From CAZKXX01 sp964556705 (GTDB taxonomy: Bacteria; Acidobacteriota; Terriglobia; UBA7540), in the NCBI GenBank assembly GCA_964556705.1, contig CAZKXX010000119.1:1-10146 (forward strand): DNA of 10,146 nt, read 5' to 3'. The notes beneath the pieces were generated by a model. That model was not told the origin of the DNA. It ran no database searches and saw only the letters and a list, made by a program, of their open reading frames with translations. The position numbers were made by a program, and so were the translations under genes. Below are positions 1 to 7,054 of the stretch, in pieces. How positions within the stretch are numbered: the stretch's first letter is position 1; each line of letters begins with the position of its first letter.

Positions 1-2292
1 CGCAGTGACCGTCAGTGTGTAGGTTCCGGCGGGGGTCCCACCTCCGCTGGGGCTGGCAGGGGATGTGCTGCCCCCGCATGACGTCCAAATCCCGGCAGTG
101 CCCAGGGCGAGCAGAAAAATGGCGAACATTGCCGGACCCCCCGGCCTCGCAAAGGCCTGTCCGGGCCGGAAGGCAGGCCTGCTGCATGGAGCCCTCTGAA
201 GCAGAACCAGCAGGAGACCGGCAAACAAGAAAGCGAATATCGTCGGCAAACCGGGCACGCGCCCATGAAATACAGCAGGAGGTCCAGGCCGAATTCTTTG
301 CAGAGCCGAGGTCCGGGCTGTCGTCCGGACCGTCACGTTGACGTCGAGTGCGGTCGAGCCGTCCAGGACGGCCGACGACGGGGAAACGCTGCACGTGGCC
401 CCCGAGGGTGCGCCCGAACAACTGAAATTAACAGTCCCGCTGAATCCCTCGGGGACAATTCGCAGATTGTAGGTGGCCGATTGCCCGGCGGTAATGGTTG
501 CCGAATCCGTCGAACCGGCTGGGAAAGTCAGGGCAAAGTCCGTTCCAGTTCCCGCGAGCAGAACCATATGAGGGCTGCCGGAGGCATCGGAGTTTATGCT
601 CAGCATTCCTTCCCGCAGCCCGGCCTCGCTGGGCGAGAACGTGACGTCGATCTGACAACTTGCCCCCGCCGCCAGACTCATCCCGCAGTTTTCGTCTGCG
701 ACGAAATCTCCGCCGGCAACGATCGACTCGATGGTGAGCGCGGCGTTGCCGCTGTTCGAGAGCGACACGGTCAAAGCCCCGGAAGTCGTCCCCACGGCCT
801 GATCGCCAAAGTCCAGTTGGGTTGAGGAAAGCGTGACCTCGGGGGCCAGCCCGATGAGGAACGTCAGGGCGTTTGAGGCGCCACCGCCGGGCTCGGGATT
901 GAACACCGTGACCTCGGCGGTGCCTTCGATCGCGACGTCGCTGGCCGGGATGGCCGCAGCTACCTCCGTGGTACTCACAAAGGTCGTGGCGCGGTCCGCG
1001 CCGTTCCAGCGCACCAAGGAATCCGGCACGAAGCCCGTTCCGCCGACCGTCAGCGTGAAGTCCGCGCTCCCTGGTGCCATGCGATTTGGCGACAGGCTGG
1101 TGAGGGTCGGGACGGGGTTGTTAGCGGCAAGGCGATGGAGGTTTCCGGCGAAGTAGTCCGGGACGTAAATCTCCCCGCTTTCGTCTTCACCGAACGTGAC
1201 AATATTAAAGCCGGGGTTCAACAGCATCGTGCTCTCCCAGCTTCCGTCTTCCTGCTGGACTGCTCCGAAAATCTCCCGAAAACAGAAGTCGCCGTAGAAA
1301 TAGATTCCCTCCAGATGGGGAAAGCGCAAGCCGCGATAGCGGTAGCCGCCGCTCACCGAACCGCCGCAATCCTGATCGCGGTGTTCGTACTCAATCGCCG
1401 GAAGCACCAGCGTGCCGTCGTTGCAGCCCGTGGACGGGTTGAAGCACAGGCTCCCCTCCATCCGCCGCCAGCCGTAGTTTTCCCCGCCCGGGCTGTTTGC
1501 GGCTTGGTGGTTGACCTCCTCGCGCCTGCCCTCGCCCACGTCGGCAATGAACATCTCCCCCGTCAGGCGATCGAAGCTGAAGCGCCAGGGATTGCGCAGG
1601 CCGTACGACCAGATTTCCCCGCGAGCTTCGGGGTCGCCGACAAACGGGTTCGTGGCGGGAACGGCATAAGGCTCGACGCTGTCCACGTCCAGGCGCAACA
1701 TCTTCCCCAGCAGCACGTCGAGTCGTTGTCCGTGGTTGTTCGGGTCCTCCGGCAAACCGCCATCGCCGGAAGCGATGTAAAGATAACCGTCCCGGCCGAA
1801 TTGGATCTGACCTCCGTAGTGGGGGAACGGTGTTTCGTCATGGGGGATTCTGAGCAGGATGGCGTCCGGAGCAGGATTGGCCACGTTCGGGTCGGCCGAG
1901 ACCGTGAAGCGCGCGATCACTCCATCCAAGCTTGGATCCACATAATGGACGAAGAAGCGTCCGTTCGCGGCGAAATTCGGATGGAAAGCGATGCCCTGAA
2001 GGCCGTCAAAAGGGCCAGTTCCCATCTCCGCGGAGATGTCCAGAAATGGCGTGGGGAGCAATTGTCCGGCGTCGAGGTCGTAGATCCGGATTTGCCCCGT
2101 CTGCTGGGCGATGAACAGGCGGTTCGAGCCATCCCCCGCATGAGTGACGTCAACCGGCTTCGTGAAGCCGCCCACGACGAATTCCAGGAAGATTTGAGGT
2201 GGGTCGGAGTCTTGCGCAGCAACAGGTTGCGCCAGGGCGGCCAGAACGAGAAAAGCCTTTAGGACTGCCGCGGGGCGCAACAGAGGAGCCAT
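1..2292 (-). CDS. Secreted PQQ-type glucose/sorbosone dehydrogenase with IPT-like and choice-of-anchor-D modules, 3' end off window
   Basis: The frame is open from ATG 2292 to the left edge (764 codons, no stop). Residues 1-26 form a signal peptide (Arg-rich start, hydrophobic core, AQPVAA before QD). Residues about 35-390 are a six-bladed beta-propeller of the glucose/sorbosone dehydrogenase (GSDH, YliI/sGDH) family. Landmarks are QGIAFHPNF (99-107, His104 as candidate catalytic base), GGQIQFGRDGYLYIASGDGG (160-179), YGLRNPWRF (230-238) and ENYGW (271-275). Such enzymes use PQQ to oxidise aldoses outside the cytoplasm. Next come an IPT/TIG-like domain (about 392-480), a choice-of-anchor-D/ASH-like domain (about 484-586), a beta-rich domain (about 587-660), then two hydrophobic stretches (about 683-698 and 721-735) and CGGS (739-742). 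An in-frame ATG at 2379 would add 29 charged residues before the signal peptide, so 2292 is preferred. Neither start has a strong Shine-Dalgarno. The substrate is not determinable from sequence. Confidence 0.85.
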   Translation of the reverse strand, partial: MAPLLRPAAVLKAFLVLAALAQPVAAQDSDPPQIFLEFVVGGFTKPVDVTHAGDGSNRLFIAQQTGQIRIYDLDAGQLLPTPFLDISAEMGTGPFDGLQGIAFHPNFAANGRFFVHYVDPSLDGVIARFTVSADPNVANPAPDAILLRIPHDETPFPHYGGQIQFGRDGYLYIASGDGGLPEDPNNHGQRLDVLLGKMLRLDVDSVEPYAVPATNPFVGDPEARGEIWSYGLRNPWRFSFDRLTGEMFIADVGEGRREEVNHQAANSPGGENYGWRRMEGSLCFNPSTGCNDGTLVLPAIEYEHRDQDCGGSVSGGYRYRGLRFPHLEGIYFYGDFCFREIFGAVQQEDGSWESTMLLNPGFNIVTFGEDESGEIYVPDYFAGNLHRLAANNPVPTLTSLSPNRMAPGSADFTLTVGGTGFVPDSLVRWNGADRATTFVSTTEVAAAIPASDVAIEGTAEVTVFNPEPGGGASNALTFLIGLAPEVTLSSTQLDFGDQAVGTTSGALTVSLSNSGNAALTIESIVAGGDFVADENCGMSLAAGASCQIDVTFSPSEAGLREGMLSINSDASGSPHMVLLAGTGTDFALTFPAGSTDSATITAGQSATYNLRIVPEGFSGTVNFSCSGAPSGATCSVSPSSAVLDGSTALDVNVTVRTTARTSALQRIRPGPPAVFHGRVPGLPTIFAFLFAGLLLVLLQRAPCSRPAFRPGQAFARPGGPAMFAIFLLALGTAGIWTSCGGSTSPASPSGGGTPAGTYTLTVTA

Positions 2293-2653
2293 TGAGGCCC
2301 GATTAGACCGCTCTAGAAACGCTCCATCGCGCCGTCGGTCCCCCTGGCTTCGTGGGCGCTCACTCCGCAAAGAAGTCATTTCGCCGTCTTGTCAAGTCTT
2401 GCCCAGACTGCATCCGGGGTTAGAAAGGCACCCACGCTGCCCCGGTCGCCTCCTCGGCATCAACCAGACTAGTTGTCCTGCGGCGCAGCGGGAGTCTGAA
2501 AGTCCACAAACTGGCGTCAATGTTACGCCGCCGCGATAACGATTTCAACTTCCAAGCTCGATTGCGCCAGGAGGGGTGACAGGGAGATTGTTGGGGGACG
2601 CCGGCGGGCCTGCCCGGCGCGGCGGACTATTACCGGTTCGGTCCTGGTCGCGG
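2293..2653. other. Intergenic region between the dehydrogenase operon and the PQQ-type enzyme gene
   Basis: I find no convincing gene in these 361 bases. Near the right end, 2602-2619 can form a short GC hairpin (CGGGC 2605-2609 with GCCCG 2612-2616 plus flanking pairs) downstream of the subunit-3 stop. It has no T tract, so it is at best a weak terminator or pause site. At 2513-2529 there is a perfect GGCGT/ACGCC inverted repeat with a 7-nt spacer. At 2390-2395 the minus strand reads TTGACA, a perfect -35 hexamer upstream of the 2292 gene, but no good -10 lies 16-18 bp away. Confidence 0.5.
2513..2529. repeat. Small inverted repeat, GGCGT-N7-ACGCC
   Basis: Positions 2513-2517 and 2525-2529 are perfect inverted complements around a 7-nt spacer. 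The site lies about 220 bp upstream of the 2292 start, in non-coding DNA. It could be a transcription-factor operator half-site pair or a chance hit. Five-base arms are expected fairly often in GC-rich DNA. Confidence 0.25.
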
Positions 2654-3250
2654 TCAAGCCTGTGGAAGCGGCGGGCAGCCGGGGAATTCGTCCAGGTGGT
2701 CGTTACCGATGAACTCCAGATACTTGATGCCGATTTCGCTCGTAAAGAATCCGTCGGCGGTCAGATTGCGCAGGAACTCAAAGAAACGGATTCCGGACCA
2801 CAGCGAGGGGTCCTCTGCGCCGTTCTTGCGGTAGGCAATGAGGTCGAGGATTTCCTTCTGCTCGGCGGCTTTTGACTGAAGATAGACCTGCCCGTAGCGC
2901 TTGCGGCACTCGGCGTCGAGCCAGATCAGTCCCCCGCCCAGGCGTGCCTGGTAGTCGTCATTTTCGCTGGTAATCAGGTCAATGAATTCGGGCGCGCCCG
3001 CTTCGATGGCGCCTCCGGTATCCCCATCCGGCGGGATGATGACTTGGCAGAGCGCCCGGAGCGTCTGGTACTGGTGCGGAGTGAAGTAGCGAGGCTTGTA
3101 CTCTCCCGCCGGCGATTGGGCCTTCGCCGCCTGGACCAGATGATGCGCGTGCTGAGCCGCCTGAAGCGGGATAACACTCAGCACCGACCCCGCGCCGGCA
3201 CCCAGGGCCAGCGTCTTCAGAACGTCGCGTCGCGAAACCGAACCGGCCAT
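2654..3250 (-). CDS. Gluconate 2-dehydrogenase subunit 3-like protein with Tat signal
   Basis: This 198-aa protein has a twin-arginine signal (SRRDVLK at 5-11, then the hydrophobic run LALGAGAGSVLSV), predicting folded export to the periplasm. The mature part resembles the gluconate 2-dehydrogenase subunit 3 family (PF13618-type): YFTPHQYQTLRALCQVIIPPD (55-75), then an acidic, helical domain with GAPEFIDLI (85-93) and a C-terminal KYLEFIGND (176-184). In characterised homologues this gamma subunit pairs with a GMC flavoprotein and carries it through the Tat system. The GMC gene lies immediately upstream on the same strand, 35 bp away. The start at 3250 is supported by GGAGGG at 3264-3259 with 8-nt spacing and by the position of the Tat motif. 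The same frame stays open far upstream, but that stretch overlaps the GMC gene and is not coding. Confidence 0.88.
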   Translation of the reverse strand: MAGSVSRRDVLKTLALGAGAGSVLSVIPLQAAQHAHHLVQAAKAQSPAGEYKPRYFTPHQYQTLRALCQVIIPPDGDTGGAIEAGAPEFIDLITSENDDYQARLGGGLIWLDAECRKRYGQVYLQSKAAEQKEILDLIAYRKNGAEDPSLWSGIRFFEFLRNLTADGFFTSEIGIKYLEFIGNDHLDEFPGCPPLPQA

Positions 3251-3285
3251 GGAAGCCGCCCTCCGAAGTCCTGCACTTCGTGGTT

Positions 3286-4995
3286 TTAGAGATTTCCCTT
3301 TTTCGCCTGCGCCAACAGGTAGTCCGACGCCCGCCAGGAAATCGCCATGATGGAAAGCGTCGGGTTCTTGTCCGGGTTGGTCACGAAGCAGGCGCCATCG
3401 GTGACGAACACGTTCTTCGCGTCGTGCGCCTGGCAATAGGCGTTCAGCGCCGACGTCTTCGGGTTCGTCCCCATGCGCACGGTCCCCAGCTCGTGAATGA
3501 TTTCCCCGCCTTTCGAGATTCCGTACGGAAACTCTCCGCCGGGCGAAGTCCGGGTCACATAAGTCCCGCCCGCCGATTCCACGATGGCCTGGAACGTCTC
3601 CTGCATATCCTTGGCCATCCTGATTTCGTTCTCGCTCCACTTGAAATGGAACCGCAGGACCGGAATTCCCCACTGGTCCACGACCTGAGGGTCGATTTCG
3701 CAGTAGGAGTCCTTGTTCGGAATCATCTCGCCGCGGCCGGAAAAGCCGATGTAAGCGCCGTAGAGTTCGCGGCATTTGCGTTTCAAGTCCACGCCGTAGC
3801 CCTCGTGCTGGCGGCAGACGCCGTGGAACTGCCCGACGCGCGGCATTCCCCGCCCTCCCCCGAACTCGATGTGATAGCCGCGCAGGAACTCGTTCTTGCG
3901 GTCGAACTTCCACCAGGGAATGTAGAGGTGCATCCCGTCGACGCCGTCGTGGTTGTGGGGCGGCATCTTTTCGAGCTGGGGAAAGTATCCGGTGCCGCTC
4001 GACCCGACCGTATCCATCAGGTAGCGCCCCACGACGCCGGAAGAGTTCGCGAGCCCCGCCGGATGGAAGCGCGATCTGGAATTGAGGAGCAGCCGCGTGG
4101 ACTCGCAGGCGCTGGCAGCCACGACGAAAGCCCGGGCGCGCACCGCCTTCTCCGTGCGCGTTGTCCGGTCCACGTAGCTCACGGCCACCGGCTTGCCGCT
4201 GTGGTCCACAACGATCTCGCGCGCCATGGCGTTGGTCACCAGCGTCAGGCGTCCCGTTTCGAGCGCCGGAGGAATCAGCACCTGGCTCGAACTCATAAAG
4301 GAGGCCGTGCGGCACCCGCGCCCGCACTGCGCGCAATAGTGGCAGGCGGGCCGGCCGTTGTGCGGCTGCGTGATGATCGCGAGGCGCGAAGGCACGCACA
4401 GGATGCCCAGCTTGTCGCACGCCTGCTTGACGAGCAGGTCGGTGCAGCGCGGTTTGGGCGGCGGCATGAAGATGCCGTCGGGCGCGCTGGGAATTCCTTC
4501 TTTCGTTCCGAATACTCCGACGAACGATTCAACCTTGTCGTAGTAGGGCGCGAGGTCCTGGTACGTGATGGGCCAGTCGTCTCCCTCACCGTCGTGCGAG
4601 CGGACCTTGAAGTCCACCTCCGCAAAGCGCAGCGAAATGCGTCCCCAGTGGTTCGTCCGTCCGCCCACAATGCGCGAGCGGAACCACATGAACTGGGAGC
4701 CGGGCGCGGCCGTGTAGGGCTCGCCTTCGAGGGTCCACGAGCCGTTCGGGGCCATGAACTCGGTGCGGCCGAAATCGCTGTAGCCCGCGCCGCCCACGCC
4801 CGCTCCGCGCCGTTCGAGCTCGTAGGGCCACACGTGCTCTTTGAAATCCGTCATGGGGTTGACGGGCGGGCCGGCTTCGAGCATCACGACGTCGAGGCCG
4901 CCTTCCGTCAGGACTTTCGCGGCCATGCCGCCCGCGGCCCCCGAGCCGATGATGCAGACGTCATAAACCTTCGGCCTGCGAATGACTTGAAGCAT
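3286..4995 (-). CDS. GMC-family FAD oxidoreductase, gluconate/sugar dehydrogenase large-subunit type
   Basis: This 569-aa flavoprotein is the likely catalytic subunit of a membrane-linked sugar or alcohol dehydrogenase. The FAD-binding Rossmann motif GSGAAGG is at 17-23, with MLEAGP following at 38-43. FRSRIVGGRTNHWG (105-118) matches the GMC FAD-pocket region, and VVAASACESTRLLL (291-304) the second FAD region. The C-terminus carries the catalytic pair, His501 in HELGT and Asn544 in NPDKNP. CHYCAQCGRGC (218-228) has ferredoxin-like C-x2-C-x2-C-x3-C spacing. There is no signal peptide, which fits co-export with the downstream Tat subunit. ATG 4995 has AGGGG 11 nt upstream. GTG 5028, adding 11 residues, has GGAG 9 nt upstream, so the start is uncertain. 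The ATG places the FAD motif where GMC proteins usually have it. The substrate is unknown. Confidence 0.88.
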   Translation of the reverse strand: MLQVIRRPKVYDVCIIGSGAAGGMAAKVLTEGGLDVVMLEAGPPVNPMTDFKEHVWPYELERRGAGVGGAGYSDFGRTEFMAPNGSWTLEGEPYTAAPGSQFMWFRSRIVGGRTNHWGRISLRFAEVDFKVRSHDGEGDDWPITYQDLAPYYDKVESFVGVFGTKEGIPSAPDGIFMPPPKPRCTDLLVKQACDKLGILCVPSRLAIITQPHNGRPACHYCAQCGRGCRTASFMSSSQVLIPPALETGRLTLVTNAMAREIVVDHSGKPVAVSYVDRTTRTEKAVRARAFVVAASACESTRLLLNSRSRFHPAGLANSSGVVGRYLMDTVGSSGTGYFPQLEKMPPHNHDGVDGMHLYIPWWKFDRKNEFLRGYHIEFGGGRGMPRVGQFHGVCRQHEGYGVDLKRKCRELYGAYIGFSGRGEMIPNKDSYCEIDPQVVDQWGIPVLRFHFKWSENEIRMAKDMQETFQAIVESAGGTYVTRTSPGGEFPYGISKGGEIIHELGTVRMGTNPKTSALNAYCQAHDAKNVFVTDGACFVTNPDKNPTLSIMAISWRASDYLLAQAKKGNL

Positions 4996-5077
4996 GGATG
5001 GTTCGTCCCCTTTGCCCTGAGGCTTCACACCGACGCGCTCCGGCTCCGCGAATTGCCCTCACCCCGGAAGCGCGCGC

Positions 5078-5106
5078 ATTATAACCCTAGCTCGCTTCGA
5101 TGCCAC
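5078..5106 (-). promoter_or_regulatory. Putative sigma70-type promoter for the GMC/subunit-3 operon
   Basis: On the minus strand, GTGGCA (5106-5101) is followed by a 17-bp spacer and a perfect TATAAT (5083-5078). The -35 lies in the last codons of galT and the -10 just past its stop, so transcription would start near 5071. This leaves a leader of about 75 nt to ATG 4995 or about 43 nt to GTG 5028. A perfect -10 at the right spacing in GC-rich DNA is unlikely by chance, though the -35 matches only 4 of 6 bases. Confidence 0.55.
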
Positions 5107-6082
5107 GCAGAAATTGCGCGTTTTCTTCCGGAAGCGAAACGTTGATGAACATGCCCGAGCCGAGCTCGAAGCCCGCCATCTTCGTCAGGCGCGGGACGAT
5201 GCTGACGTACCAGTGGTAGTACTTCACGTGGCGGTCGTCGGGAGGCGCGGTGCGGATGACATAGTTGAAATCGGGATCGTCCAGCCCCGCGTAAAGTTTC
5301 AGCAGCGTGCGCCTCAGGATGTGCGCCAGGTCGGCGGATTCGGCGTCGCTCATGGCGTCGAAGCAGGCCATGTGGCGCCGCGGCATGATGAGGATGGAAA
5401 ACGGCGTCAACGCGGCGAAGGGGACGAAGCTCACGAAATGCTCCGTTTCGAGCACGACGCGGGAACCATCCTTGAGTTCCTGATCGAGGACGCGACAGAA
5501 AATGCACTCGCCGTACTCGTCGAAATGATTCAGCGCGCTGAACAGGCGGTCGCGAACCTGCGTGGTGATGACGGGCGTGGCGATCATTTGGGAGTGCGGG
5601 TGCTCGAGCGAAGTCCCCGCGGCGTCACCGTGGTTCTTGAAGATCGTCACCAGCTCGACGCGGGGGTCGGCGGAGGCGGCCCGGAAGCGGTTCAGGTAAG
5701 CCTGGACAATCAATTCGACTTCGCGATCCGAGAGCTGCGCCGTCGTCTTCGAATGGTCCGGCGTTTCGACGATGACTTCGTGAAGGCCCACGCCGGTCAC
5801 GGTGCGGCGGATGCCCTGCACGGTGCGGACCCGTTCGCCCTCCGCGCTCAAGGCGGCGAACTTGTTGGGCGTGACGCGCACGGCCCAGCTCTTGCTGTCC
5901 GGGATGACGAGCGTTTCGGGCGGCGTCATCGCCTCGTTGCCGGGACAGAAGGGGCACTTCGCGTCAAAAGGCGGGAGCACTTTCCTCTCACCTTTTTTCT
6001 TGAACTGGTCGGGCCGCTTGGCGCGCTCCCTGGCGATGATGACCCAGTCGCGCGTGATGACGTTGTACCGGAGTTCGGGCAT
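5087..6082 (-). CDS. galT: Galactose-1-phosphate uridylyltransferase
   Basis: This 331-aa cytoplasmic enzyme of the HIT superfamily exchanges UMP between UDP-glucose and galactose-1-phosphate (Leloir pathway). Visible signatures are CPFCPGNE (43-50, Zn ligands Cys43 and Cys46), PDHSKT (108-113, His110 matching the third Zn ligand), and the active-site HPHSQ (161-165), where His163 is the expected uridylylated nucleophile. A second cysteine pair, CIFC, is at 193-196. The C-terminal HIT-like half has MPRRH (233-237) and YHWYVSIVPR (289-298), ending near FELGSGMFINVSLPEE (305-320), the form seen in short bacterial and archaeal GalTs. ATG 6082 is chosen for its strong GGAGGAG (6092-6086). An ORF extension to 6130 would overlap the upstream gene. 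No galK or galE is in view, and related nucleotidyl-sugar transferases (for example ADP-glucose phosphorylase) cannot be fully excluded. Confidence 0.88.
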   Translation of the reverse strand: MPELRYNVITRDWVIIARERAKRPDQFKKKGERKVLPPFDAKCPFCPGNEAMTPPETLVIPDSKSWAVRVTPNKFAALSAEGERVRTVQGIRRTVTGVGLHEVIVETPDHSKTTAQLSDREVELIVQAYLNRFRAASADPRVELVTIFKNHGDAAGTSLEHPHSQMIATPVITTQVRDRLFSALNHFDEYGECIFCRVLDQELKDGSRVVLETEHFVSFVPFAALTPFSILIMPRRHMACFDAMSDAESADLAHILRRTLLKLYAGLDDPDFNYVIRTAPPDDRHVKYYHWYVSIVPRLTKMAGFELGSGMFINVSLPEENAQFLRGIEAS

Positions 6083-6085
6083 GGT

Positions 6086-6092
6086 CTCCTCC
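6086..6092 (-). promoter_or_regulatory. Ribosome-binding site deciding the galT start
   Basis: GGAGGAG on the minus strand lies 3 nt before ATG 6082 (the GGAGG core is 5 nt away). It sits in the 25-bp gap after the SUMF1-like stop. It fixes the start at MPELRY rather than the in-frame ATG at 6130 inside the upstream gene. Confidence 0.75.
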
Positions 6093-6107
6093 AAAAGGTT
6101 TGCGCGC

Positions 6108-6863
6108 CTATCGCGCGTCACGCACAACACGAAATCCGTAGTCGGCGTACTGAAACTCCGGGGGAATGCTGGAGCGCGCCGCGCAACGACTGGCCTTCAC
6201 GTGGTGCCGCCACGAACCGCCGCGCGAGGCGCGCCGCTCGCCCGCCGCGGGCCCCGCCGGATTCCGCGCCGGCGATACTTCGTAGTAGCGCGCGTCGTAA
6301 AAATCCGCGCACCACTCGTGAACGTTTTCGCCGATGTCAAACACTCCGAAAGGGTTTGCCGCACCCTTCCCCACGGGCAGCGGGCCGCGCACTTCCCGGT
6401 CCCAGCGTTCGCGGTACTCCGGCCATTCGTCGGGGGGCTCGTCACCCCAGGGGTAAAGCAGGCCCTCGCGGCCGCCGCGCGCCGCGCGTTCCCACTCGGC
6501 CTCGGTCGGCAAACGATAGCGCCGGCCCGCCAGTCCGGTCAACCATCGACAGTACTTCTCCGCTTCGAACCACGTCACCGCCACGACGGGCATGTCCGGG
6601 TCGCAGAAATCCGGCTCGCTCCAGTGGGGCGGCGGCGAGTGCCCGGTTGCTTCCGTGAACGCCGCCCAGTCGCGGTTGCGGACCTGGAAAACGGCCATCT
6701 CGAAGGCATCCACAAACACGCGGTGGACCGGCTTCTCGTCGTCGCGGCCCGTCTCGCAGCCCATCAGGAACTCGCCGGCGGGAATCAGGACGCACCGGGG
6801 CTCCTCGAAGTTGGCGGCGGCGCGGCGGGCGGATTCGCGAATTGGAGCCTGAAAGCTCATCAT
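6108..6863 (-). CDS. SUMF1/FGE-like (formylglycine-generating enzyme family) protein lacking the catalytic cysteine pair
   Basis: This 251-aa protein has the FGE-sulfatase (SUMF1) fold: CVLIPAGEFLMGC (24-36), DEKPVHRVFVDAFEM (42-56), PVVAVTWFEAEKYCRWL (92-108), YRLPTEAEWERAARGG (116-131), YPWGDE (137-142), GENVHEWC (178-185), RGGSWRHH (214-221) and the terminal GFRVVR. In true aerobic FGEs two cysteines in the segment after GGS bind copper and oxidise sulfatase Cys. Here that segment is RHHVKASRCAARS, with His where the first cysteine would be and a single displaced Cys227, so sulfatase maturation is unlikely. The role is unknown. There is no signal peptide. The start is ATG 6863 or the adjacent ATG 6860, without a strong Shine-Dalgarno. 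An upstream ATG at 6908 overlaps a -10-like TAGAAT (6912-6907), which argues for the later start. It probably shares an operon with galT, 25 bp downstream. Confidence 0.82.
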   Translation of the reverse strand: MMSFQAPIRESARRAAANFEEPRCVLIPAGEFLMGCETGRDDEKPVHRVFVDAFEMAVFQVRNRDWAAFTEATGHSPPPHWSEPDFCDPDMPVVAVTWFEAEKYCRWLTGLAGRRYRLPTEAEWERAARGGREGLLYPWGDEPPDEWPEYRERWDREVRGPLPVGKGAANPFGVFDIGENVHEWCADFYDARYYEVSPARNPAGPAAGERRASRGGSWRHHVKASRCAARSSIPPEFQYADYGFRVVRDAR

Positions 6864-7007
6864 CAACAAACAGGGTCCAATCCTGAGGTTTTCACAAAGA
6901 GTCCGCATTCTATACGATTCCGTCGGGAAACAGTAGGATGGCACGTGGCAGGACGCGGGCGAAAAACGCGAAGAAGTCAACCGGCGCCTGAGTCTCGCTT
7001 CGAAATC

Positions 7008-7032
7008 GGCTGCGGGACCGCGGCCCGCAGCC
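7008..7032. repeat. Perfect 9-bp GC-rich hairpin in the divergent intergenic region
   Basis: GGCTGCGGG (7008-7016) pairs perfectly with CCCGCAGCC (7024-7032) around the 7-nt loop ACCGCGG. It lies between the SUMF1-like gene (minus) and the small ORF (plus), 33 bp before ATG 7066. No T tract follows on either strand, so it is not a canonical intrinsic terminator. A leader structure or a protein-binding palindrome are alternatives. Confidence 0.6.
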
Positions 7033-7054
7033 CCCCCACGACCTGCCACCTTTC

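Noticed and set aside
65..110. Cys739 region of the PQQ-type enzyme as a lipoprotein start of a separate gene
   Set aside because: A lipobox would require a new N-terminus nearby. The frame is continuous with the dehydrogenase and there is no ribosome-binding site that I can support.
1135..2262. Plus-strand 375-codon open frame
   Set aside because: It is antisense to the GSDH propeller, whose conserved motifs are clear on the minus strand.
2602..2619. Intrinsic terminator after the subunit-3 gene
   Set aside because: The hairpin is short with a mismatch and no T tract follows on the minus strand.
3280..5145. Long plus-strand open frame (621 codons) opposite the GMC gene
   Set aside because: It is antisense to a well-supported GMC oxidoreductase. 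Its product is Arg/His/Ala/Val-rich with no recognisable motif, as expected from the complement of a high-GC3 gene.
5114..6658. Long plus-strand open frame opposite galT and the SUMF1-like gene
   Set aside because: It crosses two real genes on the other strand and has typical shadow composition (Arg, Ala, Gly, His) with no domain.
6907..6935. Promoter for the SUMF1-galT pair
   Set aside because: TAGAAT (6912-6907, minus strand) is a fair -10, but no acceptable -35 lies 16-18 bp upstream, so I used it only as mild support for the start choice.
6935..6951. Possible sigma54 promoter around TGGCACGTGGCAGG
   Set aside because: The first half matches TGGCAC, but the required TTGC element at the right distance is absent.
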